This document shows positions 1 through 9,500 of a stretch of 14,374 bases of DNA, piece after piece. A program made the translations under genes and the position numbers. Numbering within the stretch: position 1 is the stretch's first letter; every line of letters begins with the position of its first letter. The stretch covers positions 1-14,374 of the forward strand of contig JAJRTR010000008.1 in the NCBI GenBank assembly GCA_024278215.1. The letters run 5' to 3'. The stretch comes from a bacterium. GTDB taxonomy: Bacteria; UBP15; UBA6099; JAJRTR01. The notes under the pieces were generated by a model. That model saw nothing but the letters and a program-made list of their open reading frames with translations, searched no databases and was not told the DNA's origin.

Positions 1-54
1 CCCCCCCCCCCGCATATTCCGTTAGGAGCAGGTTTTCGTTCGGCCATCTGCTGC

Positions 55-2118
55 TTACTCCCCCGCCACTGATGCTTCCTCTTTGCGAATAAAGTTTTTC
101 ATGTCGAGTGTGAGTCGGCGCATGTTGTGCTTGATGATGTAGACTCCGGTGTTGAATTCTGCTGTGCAGTATGGGTTTTCGACGCGCTTGAATCCCGAAA
201 GTGGTATTACTCTGTTGTCGATTGTGAACGGGCCGTTCCAGGCGAATTTCGAGAGCCCGATGCCCGGCGCGTCGTATTCGACGGTGAGTTCTTCGACATT
301 TGCCGCGAGTTGCGCATCGAGAACGCTGTTCCGAAATTCATCGAATGAGCCGTATTGTGATTTGTTGCCCATCTGGCATATCCATATCTGGCGTGTTCCT
401 TTCGCGACAGCATCATGGACTCCCGGGCTTTCGGGTGCTTTCCAGTCATACGGCAGGGCCGAATAGAGAGCGATATAGGCGTCTTTCCTGCGGCCAATGA
501 TCCAATTGTCTACTTCACGCACTTCATCGAAGGCCCATTTTGGAAAGAAGGCGTGAGTGAAATCGAATACACGTCGTTCGCCGAGCGCTTTTTTCATATT
601 TATATCGTAGAGGATGAACGCGAGATTTTTGTATTGCGCGACGCGCGGTAGCCGGTTCTGGCCGCCCCAGTAGCAGGGTGTACGATCGTGAAGTCTCAGC
701 GAGCCTGGATTTGTGGTGAAAACAATAGCTTCGGGACTGAGGGTGGCCTGCCATATATGTTGCTGGTTGCCGCGCGTGCCGGGGCGGTAGTCAAGGGCGC
801 TGCTGAGCATATAATCCGGTGTGCGATAAGTGACTTTATCAACTTCACCGAGCAGAGTGCGGTCGGATTCCAGTTCTATGTCTGCTCTCATTTTTCCGGC
901 GGTTCCGTTTCGGGGCAAAATCTTGTGCGCGTTGCCGATGTCTTTTAGATAAGGCTGATCCCACCAGTTATATTTGTCGGCTGCTTTAATGAAAAGGTCG
1001 ATAATCTGCGGCTGCGCATAGATGCCCATTCCGAGCAGGGTAGCGAGGTCCCTTTTTTTCTTGAAACTGAGACCGTAGTCAGTGATTTTATCGAGGGGAA
1101 TGCCGTGTCGTTCTTTGTTTATGAGTTCGGGCGGGTTGTCGTGGCTGATGTCGATGATGACCTGCGAAGGGCGGTATCTGTCTGAAGCGCACAGAGCTGT
1201 CGATGCCATGCCGCCGGAGCCGCCGAACTGGCCGATGCCTGTTACCATAGTGAGGATGCCGTGTGTATCGTCGTCGCGACCGGTGAGCGAATCCTTTGCA
1301 TAAGCGCGACCATGCGAAGTGCCGTAGACACCGTGTTGCAGGTCTACAACCATGTCGAAGAACATGAGGTCGGCGACAATAGCGGCGGAGCGTGCCACAA
1401 CTTTGTCGTCCGCGAATTGCGCGAGATTCAGCACCGCGCCGAGGTCTTCGTTGTAGTATACATTCGAGTCCCACTCGCTGAAACCCCAGCGCGCGCGACG
1501 TTCGAGCCATGTCATGATGCGCGAGCGGGCGTGTTCCGAATGCCAGCGTCCGTTTTTCCCGTTGTTTGTGAAAATCTCGCCGGGGAACATCTGTCCGCTG
1601 AGGTACTCGATTACGTGGAAGAGCATCTGGTGGTTCTCTGTCCAGAAAATCATCGTGTCGCCGCCGGGTTCGTCGTACCAGTATTTGAAACCCAGAATCA
1701 GGCGCTTGAGGCGTTCATATTGGTCGCGGGAAAGAAATTGTTTCTGCTTGTTGAGATAAAGAGTCGTGATAACACGGATAGCCGAGAAGTCGGCGCAATC
1801 GGTACGGTCCGTCAGCTTGCGCTCGAAGCTTTCGATGCTGGAGTCGCTGATCGAGACGTCGTTGCCGAGAATGATACGCGCCATAGCCCCATTCCATCCG
1901 CGGTCGTTTTTCGCAGTCCATTCCAGGGCGATGCGCATACGTTCTTCATAAGTGGGCGCATAGGACTCTGTGTAGAACGGCGGCAGGTCGGGTCTGGGGT
2001 TTTCTATATCCAGCGTCATGCCCTTGAATGGATAAGCCTTCGGTTTTGCCTGTGCCGGCACGGCAGCGGAGAAAGAAACCGCGAGGACTACGAAAAATAA
2101 AAAATATTTTTTCCACAT
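55..2118 (-). CDS. Secreted alpha/alpha-toroid plus beta-sandwich protein, heparinase/polysaccharide-lyase-like, function unknown
   Basis: The product is about 687 residues from the ATG at 2116-2118. I prefer this start to the in-frame ATG at 2176-2178 because it begins a clean signal peptide (MWKK, hydrophobic core, A-Q-A cleavage site near residue 24) and has a GGGAAGG ribosome-binding site at 2128-2134, about nine bases upstream. The N-terminal half is helix-rich with conserved-looking aromatic and acidic patches: FWTENHQ (158-164), GFSEWDSNVYY (212-222) and HGVYGTSHGRAY (262-273). The C-terminal half looks beta-rich, with RPGTRGNQQHIW and WGGQNRLPR. This two-part layout resembles heparinase II/III-type lyases and six-hairpin glycosidases, and I recall similar FWTENH proteins annotated only as hypothetical. 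Substrate and reaction are unknown; an extracellular or periplasmic role on polysaccharide is inference. It lies downstream of moaA on the same strand with a 179-base gap. No frameshift is seen. Confidence 0.88.
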   Translation of the reverse strand: MWKKYFLFFVVLAVSFSAAVPAQAKPKAYPFKGMTLDIENPRPDLPPFYTESYAPTYEERMRIALEWTAKNDRGWNGAMARIILGNDVSISDSSIESFERKLTDRTDCADFSAIRVITTLYLNKQKQFLSRDQYERLKRLILGFKYWYDEPGGDTMIFWTENHQMLFHVIEYLSGQMFPGEIFTNNGKNGRWHSEHARSRIMTWLERRARWGFSEWDSNVYYNEDLGAVLNLAQFADDKVVARSAAIVADLMFFDMVVDLQHGVYGTSHGRAYAKDSLTGRDDDTHGILTMVTGIGQFGGSGGMASTALCASDRYRPSQVIIDISHDNPPELINKERHGIPLDKITDYGLSFKKKRDLATLLGMGIYAQPQIIDLFIKAADKYNWWDQPYLKDIGNAHKILPRNGTAGKMRADIELESDRTLLGEVDKVTYRTPDYMLSSALDYRPGTRGNQQHIWQATLSPEAIVFTTNPGSLRLHDRTPCYWGGQNRLPRVAQYKNLAFILYDINMKKALGERRVFDFTHAFFPKWAFDEVREVDNWIIGRRKDAYIALYSALPYDWKAPESPGVHDAVAKGTRQIWICQMGNKSQYGSFDEFRNSVLDAQLAANVEELTVEYDAPGIGLSKFAWNGPFTIDNRVIPLSGFKRVENPYCTAEFNTGVYIIKHNMRRLTLDMKNFIRKEEASVAGE

Positions 2119-2297
2119 AAAATGCAACCTTCCCGAAGAGCCGACCGCAGCCGGGCGAAGAAAAACATAATTCTGCAATCGGCTCTGAAATTGTTGAATT
2201 TCGACACCTTTCTGTTATCAGGCCCTTCAGGGCGGATTTCCCGGGTGGACCTCTGGAGCGAGCAAGAATGTGGACCTTCCGGATACCGGTGGTGCGA
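2119..2297 (-). other. Gap between moaA and the toroid gene
   Basis: This stretch of 179 bases separates two genes on the same strand. Apart from the leader hairpin at 2137-2186 and the ribosome-binding site at 2128-2134, it contains a short GCCC/GGGC hairpin with a four-base loop (2222-2233) that lacks a following T-run and so is not a convincing terminator. No strong sigma-70 promoter is apparent. Read-through from moaA is therefore possible, but an own promoter cannot be excluded. Confidence 0.4.
2137..2186 (-). promoter_or_regulatory. Leader hairpin beside the ribosome-binding site of the toroid gene
   Basis: An 8-base perfect inverted repeat (AGAGCCGA at 2137-2144, TCGGCTCT at 2179-2186) is extended inward, after a 2-base mismatch, by a 4-base pair (GCAG 2147-2150, CTGC 2173-2176), leaving a 22-base loop. 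In the minus-strand mRNA the stem ends two bases before the GGGAAGG ribosome-binding site. It could modulate translation or stabilise the 5' end, for example after processing from a moaA transcript. The inverted repeat is seen directly; any function is inference. Confidence 0.4.
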
Positions 2298-3290
2298 TCA
2301 GCCGCCGATGGAGTGCATGGAGCTGCCCGCCGCGACGAAGGCCCCTTTTCTGCCTTTCATTTCGACTGTTTTTTTGAAGGCTTCCAGTATATCATCGTCC
2401 GTGCCGCCACCCCTTACAATCGCCCTGATATCGACAAAATCATTTGAAAGAAGGCACGACAGGAGCCTGCCCTCGGGCGTGAGTCTGAGCCGGTTGCAAT
2501 TGCTGCAAAAACCGTGGCTGACAGGGCTGATAACACCTGCTTTTAATGAAGTGCCTTTTATCGGGTAGTAGCGGGCCGGGGCGTGCGGGTCCTCTTCATC
2601 TTCTTCCATTTCGTCGAGCCGGCCATGGGCGTTCTCAATGATTTCATCCCTGGAAACGTAGAGTTTCTTCCATTCATCGCTCTGTTTGATGGGCATATAT
2701 TCGATGAAGCGCACAGTCACATTTTCATTGACGGCGAAATTGATAAAGTCCTCGATTTCGTTTTCGTTGCGACCACGCATGACAACCACATTGACTTTTA
2801 CAGGTGTGAGCCCGGAGGCGTATGCGGCGCGTATGCCGGCAAGTACGCTTTCTATGCGGCCCGCACGGCATATTTTGCGAAATTTGCCGGCGTCGAGCGT
2901 ATCAAGACTCACGTTTATTCGCATCAGCCCCGCTGCTTTCAGCGCCTCCGCTTTTTCGGCCAGCACAAGCCCGTTCGATGTCATCGACAGGTCTTCGATT
3001 GTGCTCAATTCCGATAATTGCACGATGAGGTTCCCGATGCCTTTTCTCGCCAGCGGCTCGCCGCCCGTAATGCGCACTTTCGCTATGCCGGCGCGTGAAG
3101 ACGCAACGCCGATTATTCTGCGAAGTTCTTCATAACGCAGGATGTCTTCGCAGCGCAGGAATTCAACATTATCCGGCATGCAATATATACATCGCATGTT
3201 GCACCGGTCAGTGACAGACACCCTGAGGTAGTTGATCTCCCGTCCGAAGCTGACGAGTTTTTCGCCCGTTGTTTCTTCTTTATCTTCCAC
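2298..3290 (-). CDS. moaA: GTP 3',8-cyclase MoaA (molybdenum cofactor biosynthesis)
   Basis: MoaA is a cytoplasmic radical-SAM enzyme that converts GTP to 3',8-cyclo-7,8-dihydro-GTP, the first committed step of molybdopterin synthesis; MoaC acts next. The 330-residue length is normal for the family. The N-terminal SAM cluster motif is C30-x3-C34-x2-C37 within TDRCNMRCIYCMP, followed by the GGEP motif of SAM binding (TGGEPL). The second cluster, which binds substrate, is C262-x2-C265-x13-C279. The protein ends in the Gly-Gly tail (SIGG) needed for MoaA activity. The start is GTG at 3288-3290: an in-frame TAA lies three codons upstream (3297-3299) and no other start precedes the conserved core. 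The ribosome-binding site is weak (AAAGAG very close to the GTG). No other cofactor gene is present in the window. All key residues are intact. Confidence 0.97.
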   Translation of the reverse strand: MEDKEETTGEKLVSFGREINYLRVSVTDRCNMRCIYCMPDNVEFLRCEDILRYEELRRIIGVASSRAGIAKVRITGGEPLARKGIGNLIVQLSELSTIEDLSMTSNGLVLAEKAEALKAAGLMRINVSLDTLDAGKFRKICRAGRIESVLAGIRAAYASGLTPVKVNVVVMRGRNENEIEDFINFAVNENVTVRFIEYMPIKQSDEWKKLYVSRDEIIENAHGRLDEMEEDEEDPHAPARYYPIKGTSLKAGVISPVSHGFCSNCNRLRLTPEGRLLSCLLSNDFVDIRAIVRGGGTDDDILEAFKKTVEMKGRKGAFVAAGSSMHSIGG

Positions 3291-3374
3291 AGCTCTTTAT
3301 TATGGGTGTTGAAGCCGGGATATTCAACAAACCGACATACAGTTTGTAAAATTGCGGTTTGAGATAAATTCCAG

Positions 3375-3419
3375 GCGGAACATTCATTATGCCGCAGAGA
3401 AGTGCAATAAAAATCGCAC
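3375..3419 (-). promoter_or_regulatory. Two candidate hairpins in the moaA leader
   Basis: Read on the minus strand, the first hairpin (3402-3419) is a 7-bp stem with one G-U pair and a TTTT loop (GTGCGAT/ATTGCAC). The second (3375-3395) has four GC-rich pairs plus three A-T/G-C pairs (GCGG..CAT / ATG-CCGC) with a two-base bulge and a five-base loop. Both would lie in the 5' leader of moaA if transcription begins beyond 3420. moaA leaders in several bacteria carry the Moco riboswitch, but these small hairpins do not match its shape as I know it. A regulatory role is inference. Confidence 0.25.
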
Positions 3420-3472
3420 GAAAAGTGTTGTAAAATGACAACTTTTTTATGGTTGTATATATATTTAATGTA

Positions 3473-3501
3473 TTGTAAGCTTTGCCGGTTTGTAGTACAA
3501 T
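3473..3501 (+). promoter_or_regulatory. Candidate sigma-70 promoter for the giant protease gene
   Basis: TTGTAA at 3473-3478 and TACAAT at 3496-3501 are separated by exactly 17 bases. Each matches the sigma-70 consensus at most positions. Transcription would start near 3508, giving a leader of about 50 bases before the ATG at 3557. The ribosome-binding site is modest (CAGG about six bases before the ATG). No other pair in the spacer fits as well in this orientation. Confidence 0.5.
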
Positions 3502-3556
3502 TAACATGGCATAATGTCCATTTGCACCATGGATAAATACTAATATCAGGTTAATC

Positions 3557-6500
3557 ATGAGAAGAAGCAAACAACATTTTGTTTACATATACATTTCAAC
3601 AGTTTTTTTGATTCTTCTGACAGTTGCGGCGAAGAATGCGGTGGCTGCGGGCGGGCGGACGACGCTAAGCCCCGGCTGGCAGCTTGTAACTATCCCGTAT
3701 TCGCTGACTGAGGATAATACATGTATGGTCCCTGAAAACGGGGAAGTATTCGGTATTTCCCGGAACACTTACGTCATGTGCAACCGGATGGAAGGTGCCT
3801 GGAAACTCGGGAAAGGCTACTGGGTTTATGCCGATGCGGAAACCGAGTTTGCGGTAGACGGTAATCCGCTGCCGGAGGCGGGCTCATATAAAATTTTCCT
3901 CAAAAAGGGCTGGAATATAATCGGCACACCGTATCTGTTCAGTGTTTCAGTGGAAGACGCTCTGCTCATAGACAGTATTCCTATAACGGAATCGAAAAAG
4001 GTGAAACCCGAAATATTCGCTTATGACGGGGAGAATGAAGTTTATGTGAAGGCGAAGAAACTCGAGCCGTGGAAGGGTTATCTTGTGCTGGCGCTTGAGG
4101 ATACCGAACTCGATGTGTCGGCGATCGACGCGGATGAAACGGCGAAAAGGACGCGCACGCTGCGTATTGTAAACACGCCGGGCGCAGAAGCGGAAGAGGT
4201 CGGCCCGGAAGATTTCGACCCCGGCGATACAATAACATTCTGGGCGGCAGCTTATGATGAGACGGGCGTCTTTATAGATAATGTGCCGGTGGACTGGTCT
4301 GTCGAAGGCGACCTGCCGCCTGTTTCGTCCGAACCGTCGGACCACATCACTGTTACACTGCCTGAAGAGAAAACAGGCGGTAAGCTCAGGGCCGCCTTCA
4401 TGGACCTGATCGACAAAACCGGTTTCCTGACGATTATCGGAACCGGTGAACTATATGCGTTCCCCTTTGACGAAAAGACAATAACCGAGCAGGATAGTGA
4501 AACCGGCACGGATTACGTTGCCTCCCAGATTATAGCGGCAATATCCGGAGGGCTGGACGCGGCGCAGGTGAAAGATTTCATCGAAGGCCTGGGCGGCAGG
4601 GTTATCGGAAGAAATGTCGTTGCGGGCATATACCAGATAAAAGTGCCGGACGGAACAGCGCCCGAGGATTTTCTGAAGGAACTCGATAGCGAAAAAAGTG
4701 TGCTTTTCGCATCGCTTAATTACATCTTTTCGACAGGCGCGTATCCCGACGATCCGGTGTTCGGGCCGACAGCGCCACCGCAGCAGAAATGGGCTTTCGA
4801 CAGGATCGGAATGCCTGCGATATGGGATATTCTCGCGCCTGTGGGCGAGCCGGTAGTTGCGGTAATCGACACCGGCGTGGACGTCGCTCATCCCGACCTG
4901 GCGGACAAATTGCTTCCCGGCAGGAATTTTATCGACCCCTCGACGCCCGGCGACGTAACGGACGCAGGCGGCCACGGAACGGCTGTGGCAGGAGTGATCG
5001 GAGCGGAGGCAGGCAACGGCATCGGCGGCGCAGGAATATGCGCGGGATGCAGGATTATGCCGCTGAAAGCGTGCACGGCGGGCGGCGTGTGCCCGGTGTT
5101 CAACGTGGCAAACGCGATAACTTATGCCGCCGACAACGGAGCGGAGATAATAAACCTCAGCATCGGCGCACACCTGATACCCGGCACGTCCGCGGCGAAT
5201 ATTCTTGAACTTGTCGTAAATGACGCGGTGGCGAAAGGCTCGCTGCTGGTAGCCGCGGCGGGTAACGACGACACGGACATGAACACCTTCTATCCCGCCA
5301 GGCTAAGGAATGTATTTGCAGTAGCCGCCACAGACGAGAACGACAACCGCGCTCCGTTCTCGAATTACGGTTCGAGAGTGGACATAGCCGCGCCGGGTGT
5401 GAATATATACACGACGAATACGGGCGGATACGGATTCTATAACGGCACTTCACTTGCGGCGGCCTATGTATCCGGCGCGGCCGGGCTGCTGATGTCTGTC
5501 CAGTACGGCCTCGACAACAGATCTGTCAAAGGATATATCCAGGCGTCCGCGGATGTGATCGCTACAGACCGGATGATAGGCGGAAGACTTAACATAAAGA
5601 ACATGATGGCTTACTTCCTGAACAGTAATCAGCCGCCGGTCATCAGCAGTGTAGCGCCTGCCGCGCGATCCGCCGCGACCGGGGCGGCTGTCGCCGTCAA
5701 TGTTACTGCGTCGGACCCGGACGCCGACATTCTCTCGTATACATGGAGTGTCGAGGCCGGCAGCATCACGCAGGGCGGCGACTCCGCAGTGTGGACCCTG
5801 CCCGCGCAGCGCGGCAGCTATAAAGTCACCGTTGTGGTGACCGATTCGCTGGGACAGTCGGATGAGGCGGAAGCTTATGTGCTTGTCCTTGACGGGGCTC
5901 TCGAACAACTGCGCATCGAGCCGGTGAACAAAGTTTTTGAAATGGGCGACATCGGGCAATATCAGGTGTATTGCCTCGACAACGACGCGATATATAACGG
6001 GGCCGCCCCGGTGCTGTGCCATGCGGACGAATGGGACCTGAACGCGAATATCGGAACGCTCGACGATTCGGGCGCGTTCGCGGCGACGGCAGAGGGCGGC
6101 GGCAGGATATACGCGGCAGTGGATTCTGTCGCGGCCTCGACACGTGTGACAGTCGCACCCGCGGGGGGAGCGTCATTGTACACAGTAGCAGACTCCACGC
6201 CCTGTACTACGACCTGGGGGCCGCGTTGCAATATGGCCGGCACAAATACAACGACGAATTACCTGAATCCGCCACTTACGAGACGCGCCTACTATACCAC
6301 AGCTTCACAGATCAGGGATCAGGTGATTGCATATAACGGTATCCTGTATTTTGGAGACGCGAAAGGCTACATTTACGGAATCGACCAGACTACAATGACA
6401 GAAGTATGGCCACCGCTGGACCTGACGGCGAGGCCTGGTTCCGCTTTCCTTGGCGCTCTGGACTTCGACCCGACTTACAAGTTCGTATATGCGGCGTCCA

Positions 6501-9500
6501 ATAATGGATATGTATATAAAATCTCGATTGACGGATCGACAGGCTGGGCAGCGGGCACCAAGGTCTGGGAATGGACGCCCAACGCCGGCGTCGACATTTT
6601 CATAAACACTGTGACTGTGGACGGCAGCGACATCTATGTCGCCACATACCAGGAAGACGGTGTCCCGAATGTCGGGAGAATGTACAAAATCACGGATGGT
6701 GGTGGGTCGGCCTCGCAGAGTTGGGAATATCCACAGGCGCCTGCACCGCCCGCAAGGTCTTTCTGGGACAAGGTTGTCATTGACACCATAGGCGGCACAA
6801 AGATGGCAATGGCAGGCTCAAGCGGAGGTGTCTTTTATGCTGTAGACACAAACACCAGCAACGAAATTTGTACTTATAAACCTTCGCCGACGACGGGTTT
6901 TAATTCCGCTCCAACCCTTGTAAACGGCTTTGCCTATATGGGCAGCTCATCCGGGGATTTCTACAAAATCGATCCGGACCCGGCAAGTGTGGTAGGCGGC
7001 AAATGCAAATCCGTATGGACACCTCCAGTGCCGGTAGCCAATAAAATATTATCTCCCGCATCATATAAGAACAACGTCTTCTACTTTCCCGCATATACTG
7101 TGTCCGGTACAGGGAAATTATATGCGGTCAAAGAAACCGGTGCGGGACCCACCGATTACACTGTATTGTGGAGCTCCGAGTTGAACGGCGGATTATCTAT
7201 TGACCCGCCGGTAATATATGCTGCCGGCGCAAAACCTGCAGGGGCTCTCATCATGACATATAATCCCGGACAGGCTCTTGCTTTTAATCTCAACGACGGT
7301 AGTTTTATAGGAGATTGCATCGGGCTGTCGAGCATGCTGAGCACAAGCGTAATTCTGCCGTATAACGGTGACATGGAAGCCTATGCCACTTCTTTCAATA
7401 ACCTGACCGCGCTTGAGAAGAATTTCCCGCCTGTGATAACCAGCTACTCTCTGTGGGAAATGCCGGTCAACGGTGTCGCCATGCCACCCTACGGCACAAC
7501 GTCGGCCAGCGCGACAGTTCATGTAGATGATCCCAACGGTACTGATGATATAGTGTCTGTAACAATCGACATTACCCCCATCGGCGGCGCGTCCGACCAG
7601 TCACTATATAAAAGTTCGAGCACAAAGTATTACAATAAGTCCGACCTCATAGTGGAGACCGGTTCGCTGCCGGGCACTCATGAGATCATCGTTACCGTCA
7701 CGGACTTCGGCGGACTTCAGGCGACCGCAGGCCAGTTCATCGACGTCGCCAATCTCGCCCCGTCCATCGCCAACCTGACGTTCACTCCGGCGTCGGTATG
7801 CAACAACGGCTCCACGACCTCAACTGTGACCGCCGACGTTTCCGACCCCAACGGACTCGCCGACATAAACACCGTGCAGGTGGAACTCGCACCGATAAAA
7901 TCCGGCGTTTCCACCCCTGTCGACCTTTTCGACGACGGCACAAACGGCGACGCAACCGCCGGCGACGGCGAATACACCAACAACACGATCAGCGCGGATG
8001 CAGGCACAGCCGTCGGCACGTATCCAATTGTCGTCACCGTAACCGACGCCGCCGGCGAAACAGCGACCGACACTGAAAACATCGCCGTCGTCGACTGTAG
8101 TCCGCCGACGGACATTGCAAATGTTTACGACGGCCCCGACGCAGGTATCGACATTGATGTCGCCACATCGACAACAACACTTTCCTGCAACTGGACCGCT
8201 TCGAGCGATCCTCAATCGGGAATTGACAGTTACTGGTATGCCATCGGTTCGATGCCCGGTGCCACCGACATTCTCGGATGGACCAGTAACGGACTGAACC
8301 TTACCGTCACAAACAGCGGACTGGCACTCACTGACGGCAATACATACTACTGTACGGTAAAGGCGCGAAACGGCTCGGGGCTGGAGTCGAACCCGGCGAA
8401 TTCCGACGGCCAGAAGGTGGACAGCCTGCCGCCCGTGCAGAGCAACTGGAACCCCGCCGGCGGATCGGCGCTATGCACCTCCTCACCCACTGTTACATTG
8501 GATACCGATGAAAACGCCACATGCGCATGGTCGCTCACCGACCAGGCATACAGCGCCATGCCGGGCGCGAATGCCTGCGCGGGCGCGGGCACCACGAGTC
8601 ACTCCTGTGCGGTGACCGGCCTTGTCAGCGGCGCAAATACAGTATATATCGCCTGCATCGACGATCTGCTCAATGAAAACACCGCGCTGGATAATACCGA
8701 ACTTGCCTACACGGCGGACATCGACCCGCCTGTACAGAGCGCGTGGAACCCTGCTAAAAGCTCCAGCCTCACATCGAGCAGTGTCGATGTCGATTTCACA
8801 ACAGACGAGAACGCCACCTGCAAATGGTCGTTGTCGGACGACGATTACGCTGTGATGCCCGGAGCCAACAGTTGTGCCGGCGCGGGCACGACAAACCTGA
8901 CATGCGCGGCGACGGGACTTTCGCAGGGACCGGAGTTTGTCTACATATCGTGTCAGGACGCCTGCGGCAACGAAGACACAACCGCGACAAATGAAGACAT
9001 CGACTATACCGTGGACGCAACACCGCCCACAGACCCGAGCCCTGTGAACGACGGCACCGGTGCCGACATTGATGTAACGAATACCACCAGCGAGCTGTCC
9101 TGCAACTGGGCGGCATCTTCCGACCCCGAGAGCGGAGTCGCGAAATACTGGTATTCGTTCGGAACCTCCGCCGGCGCAAGCGATACCGTATCATGGACAG
9201 ATAACGCCGCCGCGACAACAGTAACGAAAAACGGCCTTACACTTACCGACGGACAAACATATTACTGCAATGTGCAGGCGGAAAACGGTGTCGGACTCAT
9301 GTCCGGCGTGATCACTTCCGACGGCCAGCTTGTGAAAACACCGCAGCCGCCCACTGTCGCAAATGTGCAGTTCGCGCCTGCAAGTGTCTGCGCTGACGGT
9401 TCGACAACTTCGACGGTGACTGCGAACGCCTCCGATCCCAACGGATTGCCGGATATAAATACCGTGCGTATCCAGTTGCAGCCGATAAACAATGGAACAC

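Larger units (their letters stand above)
3291..3556. other. AT-rich divergent intergenic region between moaA and the giant protease gene
   Basis: This 266-base region must hold the start signals of both flanking genes. It contains a good plus-strand promoter candidate (3473-3501) and, towards moaA, two hairpin candidates (3375-3395 and 3402-3419). A third small inverted repeat, GTTGT/ACAAC at 3427-3442, is flanked by A- and T-runs. An ORF of 96 codons crosses it on the minus strand but overlaps the moaA start and has no ribosome-binding site or recognisable product, so I do not call it. No clear sigma-70 promoter for moaA was found. Confidence 0.5.

Noticed and set aside
1261-2100. Plus-strand ORF of 279 codons antisense to the toroid gene
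   Set aside because: It is an antisense shadow of a gene with a signal peptide and conserved motifs; it has no recognisable domain and no ribosome-binding site.
3427-3450. Terminator-like GTTGT/ACAAC hairpin followed by a T-run
   Set aside because: The stem has only five pairs and both flanking genes point away from it, so there is no transcript for it to terminate.
3291-3470. Moco riboswitch upstream of moaA
   Set aside because: The visible hairpins are short and AT-rich and do not show the GC-rich multi-stem core of that RNA; a covariance-model search would be needed to reopen this.
3280-3570. Minus-strand ORF of 96 codons in the moaA-protease spacer
   Set aside because: It overlaps the start of moaA in another frame and the start of the giant gene, lies in AT-rich DNA and has no ribosome-binding site.
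4451-5173. Minus-strand ORF of 240 codons over the protease domain
   Set aside because: It covers the catalytic Asp and His of the S8 domain on the other strand and shows no protein-like motif.
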